The notes under the pieces are model-generated. The model saw only the letters and a list, made by a program, of their open reading frames with translations. It searched no databases and was not told the DNA's origin. Made by a program: the position numbers and the translations under genes. 21,409 nucleotides of DNA from Baffinella frigidus (taxonomy: Eukaryota > Cryptophyceae > Cryptomonadales > Baffinellaceae): positions 772,580-793,988 of the forward strand of contig MU646388.1 in the NCBI GenBank assembly GCA_026770585.1. The letters run 5' to 3'. Below, piece by piece: positions 9,601-18,700 of this stretch (positions are counted from its first letter, which is position 1; the number at the start of each line of letters is the position of its first letter).

Positions 9601-12600
9601 GGACGTGCGCGCCTCCTGGCCTCACCTGTTTCAGAAAAGGGTTTGGGGTTTGGGGTTTAGGGTGTTTGGGGTTTATGGTTTGGGGATGAGGGTGTGGGCT
9701 CTGGTTTAAGGTGCAGGGTGTAGGGTTTATGAATGATGATTTAGGGTTTGGGGATTACGGGGTTTGGGGTTCAGGGTTCAGGGTTTTGTTACCTCTGATG
9801 CCAGAGCTGCGCGTTTCGCAAAATGAGCTCCGGGATATCATTCAACACTCCTACACACCCCTACCGACCCTACCCTACCCAACCCTACCCAGCGCCAAAC
9901 CCCAAATTCCAAAGTGGCACCACTTCTACCACAGCTGATCGTTCAGGGTTCAGGACTCAGGGTTACGTATTTCTGATTTAGGGTTTGCGTTTCGGATTTT
10001 GGGCTTCAGGGTTTCGGGGGCACTACTGCTGCCAGAGCGGTTCTTTTCGCGAAATGAGCTCCATGATATCCTTCGACCCCCCTACCGACCCTATCCTACC
10101 CCACTTTACCCATAACCAAACCCCAAATTCCAAAGGGGTACCACTGCTGCCAGAGCTGTTCGTTTCGCGAAATGAGCTCTGGCAGGTCCTTGGACCTACA
10201 CACCCCTACCGACCCTACCCTACCCCACCCTGCCCAGAACCAAACTTCAAATCCCAAGGGTTTCGTGTTTGTGGTTTGTGGTTAGCGGTTTCGGGGTTCG
10301 GGGTCACCACTTCTGCCACAGCTGTTCCATCAGGGTTCAAGGTTCAGGGTTGTTGGATTATATTCTAGGGGTTGGGGTTGGTTCATGATTTGAATTATTT
10401 CGGGGTTACTACCGCTGCCATAGCTGCCCGTCCAGGGTTCAAGGTTCAGGGTTTCGAGTTAACGATTTAGGGTTTGCGGTTTCGGGTTTCGGGTTTTAGG
10501 GCTTGAGGGTTTCGGGGGTACCACTGCTGCCAGAGCTGTTCGTTTCGCGAAATGAGCTCTGGAAGGTCCTTGAACACGGACAGCTTCCGCGATAGCTCCA
10601 AGCAGTTCAGCCAGACTATGTCTGGGATCCAGGGTTTCGGCTTCTTGCGCTCCGTCGCAATGTCCAGAGCCGCGCCCCCCTGTTTTCGGGTTCAGGGTTT
10701 GGGGTTCAGCGTTCAGGGTTCAGGGTTTGGGGTTCAGGGTTTGGGGACAAAACACCAAGCCGGGAGGATTCTGGTTTCTGGTGTCATGTCTGGGGTTTGG
10801 GGTTTACCTTGAGGAAGCAGTCGAAGTGGTCCTGGTTGATGACTTCTGAGACCAACTGCACTTTCAGCGCCAGCAGCAGCGCGAACACCTTCGCGGGGGA
10901 TTCATAAGTCAACGCGCTGGGCCCGCGGTACACACTCGTCAACTTTGGGGCGGAAAAGACCAAATGGGTGAGCGCAAATAGACTGAGACAGCGCTAGGAA
11001 ATGCCGTCAAAAGTGGTCCTGGTTGATGACTTCCGAGACCAGCTGCACTTTCAGCGCCAGCAGCAGCGCGAACACCTGCCGTGCGAGGGGAAGGGTTAAG
11101 GGTTAGGGTTTAGGGGTTAGGGTTTAGGGTTTAGGGTTTAGGGTTTAGGGTTTAGGGTTTAGGGTTTAGGGGTTAGGGTTTAGAGTTTGATCAGCAGCGT
11201 GAATACCTTTGGGGTTTGGGGTTTGGGGTTTTGGGTTTGGGGTTTGAGGTTTGGGGTTTGGGGGTTGGCGATTAGGGCTCAGCGTTTCGTGTTTCGTGTT
11301 TAGAGTTTAGAGTTTAGAGCAGCAGCGCGAACACCTACCGGGTTAGGGGTTTGCGGGTCAGAGTCTAGTGTTCAGCGTTGGTTTGGTGCTTAGTGTCCAG
11401 GGTTGGAAATCAAGGTTCAGGGTTTAGGGTTTCGGGGTCAGACCTCCTTATGCTTCTCAAACAGGCCGCGCCCGATGTAGAGGAAGGTGTTGAAGGTGAG
11501 CTCCTCGATGATGTTGGTGATGCGCTTCGCGGGGATCGCCGCTTTTGGCGAGTTGACCTGGTTATGGGATTGGGATTGATGGTTTGGGGGTTGGGGTTTA
11601 GCGTGTGGGTACATCCAATAGGGGATTCACGAGGCCCCATAGTAAATTAATTGGGGAATAGGAAAAAAGTGATTAGGGAACTTTATATGTGGGTTTAAGG
11701 CACCATGGAGAGTTGGAAGACGGAGATGAATTGCGCGAGGGAGGTCTGGTACACCACGTCACTCTCCATCGCAGTCTATTTACTCTCAGCAATTTGCTGA
11801 AAAAAGCACGTTTTCGCTCCAAAGTTGACGAATTTGTACCAGGGAGCGAGATTGGCAACTTACCATGGAGAGTTGGAAGACGGAGATGAACTGCGCGAGG
11901 GACGTTTGGTACATGACGTCGATCGCGTTCATTTCCGCGATCAGGAAGTACAGCACCGACCTGGGGTAGTGTTCAGGGTTTAGCTTTGGGTTTGGGTTCA
12001 GGTTTAGGTTTAGGTTTAGGTTTAGGTTTAGGTTTAGGTTTTGGATTTTGGGTTTTGGGTTTTGGGTTTTGGGTTTTGGGTTTTGGGGTTTCGGAAGCAG
12101 AGCACCGACCTACTCAGGTTATGGGTTTCACACAGGTTATGGATTGAGGGTTTTGGGAGTTTGAGGTTCAGGGTTTTGGGTTTCGGGTTCCGGACCCGCG
12201 GTTGGCGACGGGGCGGAACTCCTCGCACGCGGTTGTGATCCGCAGCTCCGCGTCTCTTGCGTTCCTCAACTTCTCCTGCATTTATGTACGTGTTGTGAGT
12301 CACGGGCGTGTTAGACACGCGCGTCACGTCCGATGGGACCCCGTCTCCTGTATTAAGGAAGACGTCACGTCCGATGATCGGTGTCAGACACACACGTCAC
12401 GTCCGAGGATTAGTGCTAGACACTCCTCGCACGCGGTCGTGATCCGCAGCTTCCGCAGCTTATCCTGTATTCGGGGGAAGGTTTAGGGTTTAGAGTTTAG
12501 GGTTTAGGGTTTAGGGTTTGGGGTTTAGGGTTTGAGGTTTAGGGTTTGGGGTTTGGGGTTTAGGGTTTGAGGTTTGAGGTTTGAGGTTTGGGGTTTGGGG

Positions 12601-15600
12601 TTTGGAGTTTGGAGTTTGGGGTTCAGAGTTTAGGGTTTTGGGTTTAGGGTTGAGGATTCAGGGTTTAGGGTTTAGGGTTTAGGGTTTGAGGTTTAGAGTT
12701 TAGGGTTTGAGGTTTAGGGTTTAGGATCAAGGGTGTTGTGCCTGGACTTCGGCGGAGGTCTTCTTGGTGATGTTGAGCACATCGATGATCTCTGGGTCAT
12801 CCAGCAGCGATCCCTGCCGCAGGTTCAGGGTTCAGGTCTTCTACCTCTGTCGCAGTCTAGTTGGACCCAGAAATTTGGTGAGCCAGGACTCTTTCCCGCC
12901 GCACACGCGTTTTAAAGGGCGGACACGACACCGTGCAGTTAGCGAGGTGGAAGCGGACGCCCCCACTTCCCCAGACCAAACCGAGTGTGCCCAACACCAG
13001 ATCAGGTGTGTCCAACACCCCTTCCGGTAACAAATTTAAAACTTCCTGGTACAAACACATTGTAAAGGGACGGACAAGACCGTGCAGTCAGCGAGGCGGA
13101 AGAGGACCCCGCTACTACCCCACACCAAATCGGGTGTGTCCTGGTAAAACCTCTAAAACGTCCTGGTACAAAATCTAAAACATCTAAAACATCCTGGCAC
13201 AGACTTTAAAACACCCTCGCACAAACGCATTGTACAGGGACGGACAAGACCGTGCAGTTAGCGAGGCGGAAGAGGAGGTCGTCCTGCAGCTCCATGATCT
13301 TCTTCTTGTACGCGTTCACCTGTTTTCACCCCCCTTTTAGGACCACAAACCGACACCCCGCTTTCAGGTCGACAAACCGAACTCCTCTTTTAGGTCGACA
13401 CACCGGGTTGACGGGCTATTCACACGTTGACATTCTGGGCTGTATGCGTTCACCTGCGGAAAAGCACCCCCCTTTCAACCCCGCAAGAGCCCACGACCGA
13501 CCAGGAGGCACACACGTCTTTCTGAGATTTGTGTCACAAATCGGCCACTTTTGGTACACATCCGGCAACTTTGGACGTCTTCGAGGGGCGTCTGGCGCTC
13601 CTCCTGCTAACAGACTATTCACAAGTTGACATTCTGAATTTCTGGTACAAACTCGTCAACTTTGGAGGGGAAAGGACCTCTTCGAGGAGTTTCTGGCGCT
13701 CCTCTTGAAGCTCAGGCTTCTCCTGAGAGACCACTCTCGCCAACAGCTGGTCCTCCAGACCCTGGTTTGTAAGGGGTTTCGGGGTTAGGGTTCAGCCACA
13801 CAGAGGACTACGGAGGGAGTTTCGGGGTTAGAAATCAGGTATGCGAAAGCGCCGTTTATGGATCTTCACCCTCCGTCTCCACACAGCGGACTTCGAAGGG
13901 ATTTCGAATGACCCGTGAGCGGTAAGACCTACGACCCTACGGTAGGCAATCCGGAGGGACATAGGGGGAGATCCTACGGATAAGGTAACGACAAATGGCT
14001 TGATTCTGAGCTGAAAATCCCTTCGTAGCCCGCTGTGTGGAGTTTTAGGTTGTGACAAAATGCCAAAAGTGGCCGTAATTGGAGCCCTTGTTCATGATTT
14101 CATATCGAAGTTTGTAGTGCGGGTTCGGCATTCTAGCTCTGCCTCACTCGCGTTACCGTTGCAGACTATTCTCAAGTTGACACGCTGAGTTCGCGGTGCA
14201 AATCCGTCAACTTTGGAGCAAAATCATACACCCGGGCGTGCCTGCATGGTGCCTATAAAGTCTATAACAGTGACCCGCGCGGAGAGTTCCAGGGTGAATT
14301 GCGGGTTCGGCACCCTAGCTCTGCCTCACTCGTGTTGGCCGACTATTCACAAGTCAACATGCCGGGTTTCCGGTACAAATCCGTCAACTTTGGGGCGGAA
14401 AAGGGGGACAGCGGCGTGCCTGCATGGTGACTGTAAAGTCGACGACGGTGACCCGGGCGGGCATCTCTGGTGCGGCCGGTTGCTGTTGCAGACTATTCAC
14501 AAGTTGGCACGCTGGGGTTCGCGGTACAAAACCGTCAACTTTGGAGCGGGAAAGGGCAGTGGAGTGTGCCTGCATGGTGACTGTAAAGTCGATGACGGTG
14601 ACGCGCGCGGAGAGTTCTGGGGTAAAGTGCGGATTCGGCATTCGGGACGTGATGAACAGCTGGAACGTCTCCGGCTCCACATCAACCTGGGTTTGGGGAT
14701 GAGGGTTTGGGGTTGCGCTCTACGCCCATACACCATACACAGTGAACCTTAAACAATAACCTGATCCCAGGCGGACGTAGGTTTTAGGGCTTAGTGTGTA
14801 GTGTTTATGGGCTGTTGAAGTGCGGGTTCGGGTTTAGGGTTGAGGGTGAAGTGGGGGTTCGGCATGCGCGAGGTGATGAAGAGATCGTCTCTGACTCCAC
14901 GTACACCTGGAACAAGTTATTATTTATCATTATGTTATTATTCATTGTTTATGATGAAGCGTTTAACATCCCACACAACAGGGTTGGGATGTGGGGTTCG
15001 CTGTTGGGGTGTGGGGCTTGGAGTTTGGAATTTCGGGTTTAGTGGTTCGGGTTTCGAGTTCAGGGTTTCGGGCTGATGGTTTATGGTCTCACCTCCATAA
15101 GAATCGAGGGCGGAGCCGACCTCCTTGTCGCCCACCCACTTCAAATTTCGGGTTTCGGGTTCTGAGTCTCGGTTTTGGGGTTTGGGTTTCGGGTTTGGAA
15201 AAAGGTTGGGACCTCCTTATCCCCGAGCTGGATGACGCACTGCTTCCCCTTTCTCACAAACGCCTGTTTGGGGTTCCGGGTTCAGGGCTCTCTGGCTCAG
15301 GGACCAAGGCCCAGGGTCCAGGGTCCAGGGTTCTGGGTTCAGGGTTCAGGGTTCTGGGTTTAGGGTTTAATCAAGAATTCTGGATTTAGGGTTTAATCAA
15401 GAATTCAGGGTTTAGAATGTTGCCTTGTCGAGCACGGCGTCGAGAAGAGGGTCAAGCTCCTCCTCGACATTCGCGAGGAGCATCGGTTTTCCGTACGAGA
15501 GGCAGTCCTCCAGGTGGTTCCGGAACGCCTTGTCGGAGAAGTTGGTCTCGACCAGACCGTTCTGGGCTTCTTTTGCGCGCGTCCACGTCAGACCCTGTTC

Positions 15601-15651
15601 AGAGGTCAAGGCGTTCAGGGTTTACGGGTCAGGGTTAAGAGTTTATTGGTG

Positions 15652-15700
<49 letters not shown>

Positions 15701-18700
15701 TGGTTGAAGGTAGGGGGGAGGGTTAGGCTTTCGGGTATCGGGTTCCGGGCTTCGGGTTTCGGGTTTCGAGTTTGCAGACACCTGGCCCTGCGGATCGACC
15801 ATGATCGGGTAGCGCGAGGCGCGCGTCGTCAGAATCCCGTTCTGCACTGAAAGGTCGTCCGTCGGCAGCCCCTGGATCCGGGTTTCGGGTATCGGATTTC
15901 GGGTACGACGGTCAGGTTACGAGCCCCCCTTTCAGTAAGGTTGCGAGCCTTGAGGGTTTAGGGGTTAGGGGTCAAGGTTGAGAGTTAGAGGCGCGCGTCG
16001 TCAGCATCCCGTTCTGCACCGAAAGGTCGTCCGTCGGCAGCCCCTAGAGTGTGGTTTGTGATTTGAGGTTTGTGGGTTGGGGTTTGAGGTTTGGGGTTTA
16101 TGATTTGGCGTTGTTGAGGGGTTTGTGCTTAGGGTTTCAAGTGGCTTTAAGGTTTCGGGTTTCGGGTTTCGAGTTCCAGATTTCGGGTTTCGGGTTTTGT
16201 GTTCCAGGTTTTGGGTTTCGGGTTTCGAGTTTCGGGTTGTTTCGGGTTTAGGGTGGAAGATTTAGGGTTGAAGGTTGTACCTGGAGGTTCCACTCTCCGC
16301 GGACCGAGTCGTTGGTGAGCATCTCGATCAGAGAAAGGTCCTTCGAAAACGCAACCTGCAGAATCGGTGAGGGTTTATTCGGGGGTTTCTGGCCACTTGA
16401 TTTGTTCTGGAGCGCGCCTAGATTGCGACTGGCTGTGGTACAAATCAAGCGCCCCCAAAGGACCTCGGCGACAGGTCCAAAAACGCAACCAAGGTTCAGG
16501 GTTTAGGGTTTAGGGTTTGGGGTTTAGGGTTTGGGGCTTAGGGTTTAGGGTTTAGGGTTTAGGGTTTAGGGTTTAGGGTTTGGGGTTCAGTGTCAAGGGT
16601 TTAGGGGTTAGGGAGGGTTCACAATTTTTAGGGCTTAGCTGGGTGAGAGTTTAGTGACGGGTCATTGTTAGGGTTAGGGTTCAGGGGCGGGCCTTCTTCT
16701 CGTCCATGTCCGCGATGAAGTACTCCTGCACCAGCTTGTCGCGGAACGTCTTGTTGAACGGCCCTGCATTCGAGGGTGATTCATTCGAGGGTTATTCGTT
16801 AGAGGGTTATTCATTAGAGGGATATTCGTTAGAGGGTGATTCATTGGAGACTTTTTCATTAGAGGGTTATACGGCTAGCATCCGCATACCCTACGGAAGC
16901 TGCGGGGGGGCGGATTGTGTGCTGTAAAGTACTCCTGTACTAGCTTGTCGCGGACCGTCTTGTTGAACGGTCCTGGATTAGAGGGTTATTCATCAGAGGG
17001 TTATGCATGAGAGGTTTATTGGGGATTGCAGCTTAGCCCTTGCAGGTCTGGTTGAAGGGCTCTGGACATTAGAGGGTTATACGGTCTGACTCAGCACACC
17101 TCATGGAAGGCGGAGGGGGGAGCGGATTGTGTGCTACCGCAAAATGAGGGTGGTTCGATGTTTCTCAATACACCCGATGGAAGGCAGGGGGGGGAGGGGA
17201 GGGTCGGATAGTGTGGTACCGCAGTAGGACATGAAGGAACACGCGCGCGCGCAATCGCCCACGAGATCGCTAGCGGGTGATACGTCCTCAACCATCACAC
17301 CTACGGGGGGTCGGATAGTGGGCTACCGCAGTAGGACATGAAGGCACACGCGCGCGCGCAATCGCCCACGAGGCGCGAGATCTCATCCGCGAATTCTGCG
17401 GACTGCTCCGTCCATCGGATCTTCTCCCCTGCATTCGAATTCAGGGTTTAGGATTTCGGTTTGGGGTTTGAGGTTTGGGGAAAGGGGGTTGGAGGGTTCA
17501 GGGTTCATAATTTATGGTGTAGACCCCTGTTTCCAGAACAAGCGTCTTCATGAGGCCCGTGAACGCTTGGTGTAAACCCCTGTTTCCAAAACAGTCCTGG
17601 TACAAATATTTATAACCCCACATAAATAAGATCCTCCAGCATTCTCGAGTGGGGGAGGGGCCTGCGAAACCGGATATAAGCGCGTTCGCGGTGTTCATGC
17701 GAGAACATTTCGCCTAAGTCAACTCCCCCTGAAAGCTAGCGCCTTAAGTCAAATGCCTGCTCCCAAAGCAAGTCCATCTAAACGAAATGGCAACTTACTG
17801 CCCAGGATCAGCTTTTCTGACTCAAGGTAAAACATCCTGGCTCGCACTGCAATTCCCGTACGGGCGGGGAAGAGCCTGCGAGGGCCTTATCCGTAGGAAC
17901 CCCCCTCTGTCCCTACGGGTTGCCTACTGTAGGGTCCTAGGTCTTATCGCTGAGGGGTTTTTCAAAATCCATTGGAAGTCCGCTGTGTGGGGCGGGGGGG
18001 GGGCCTGCGAGGCCGGAGATAAGCGCGTTCGCAGCGTTCATGCGCGTCTTGGTCAGGTCCGTTTCGTCTTGCAGTTTCTGCTTTTCTGCCATTGCCGCGT
18101 CGAATTTTTCCTGGAAAACACGGCCACTTTGAGCACCTATTCTTAAGTTGACATGCACCGTGTCTGGTTTATGCTTAAGTTGACACGCTGGGTTTGCGGC
18201 ACAAATATACGTCAACTTTGGCGCAAACAGAGCCGGGCGCACCTATAGACTGGAACGAACCTGCATCGCGTCAAGCATATTCTGGGCCTCTCTGCACTTC
18301 CCGAAGGCAATTTGGCCGAGTGTTGCAGCGATGCGTGATAGAGGCGGGGGGTGCGGCGAGCCCTTTCTAGACATCCGGACGGGCGAGCCTCCACCCCCAC
18401 ACCATAGACCCTAAACACCAATCCCTCCACCCTTAACACCACACCCTCAACACCAAACCCTACACTCTACACCCTACACCCTACACCCTACACCCTACAC
18501 CCTACACCCTACACCCTAACCCACGAACCTGCATCGCGTCAAGCATATCCTGGGCCTCCTGCAACTCCGCGTTTGCCTCCGACAGCTTCTTGTTCGCCTG
18601 CGTTTGGGGTTTGGGGTTTCGCTTTTGGGGTTTGGCTTTTGGGGTTTGGGGGGTTTGGGGTTTGGGGTTTGGGGTTTGGGGTTTGGGGTTTGGGGTTTGG

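Larger units (their letters stand above)
9855..10245. repeat. C-rich CCTACCGACCCTACCCTACC blocks between exon 26 copies
   Basis: Blocks at about 9860-9895, 10075-10110 and 10203-10232, each followed by AACCAAACCCCAAATTCCAA-like sequence. They are part of the duplicated unit and run C-rich on the plus strand, against the general orientation. Confidence 0.8.
14090..14470 (-). repeat. Tandem copies of exon 18 3' end
   Basis: Copies at 14404-14470, 14228-14314 and 14117-14132. The longer two keep CATGCAG|GCACGCC, i.e. the GC donor, and the TVIDFTVT codons with changes. The two more distal exon copies stop at the same exon base (CGGCATTC/CACC), where the left repeat of a family A element begins. 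Confidence 0.88.

Noticed and set aside
10142-10191. Alternative last part of exon 26
   Set aside because: Nearly identical coding bases but no acceptor before it; usable at most as a decoy donor.
13828-14058. Protein gene on the minus strand with [10 protein letters not shown]
   Set aside because: It lies wholly within a terminal-inverted-repeat element of 164 bp; no known domain, only one other copy here. Kept as a note in the element entry.
14213-14752. Plus-strand frame of 179 codons, longest in the window
   Set aside because: Antisense to exon 18 and its tandem copies; repeated peptides in it mirror the duplicated units.
18005-18010. Donor of exon 11 read as an error for GT
   Set aside because: The donor-edge copy at 17658 keeps the same GC, and seven other exons also have GC donors, so it looks genuine.
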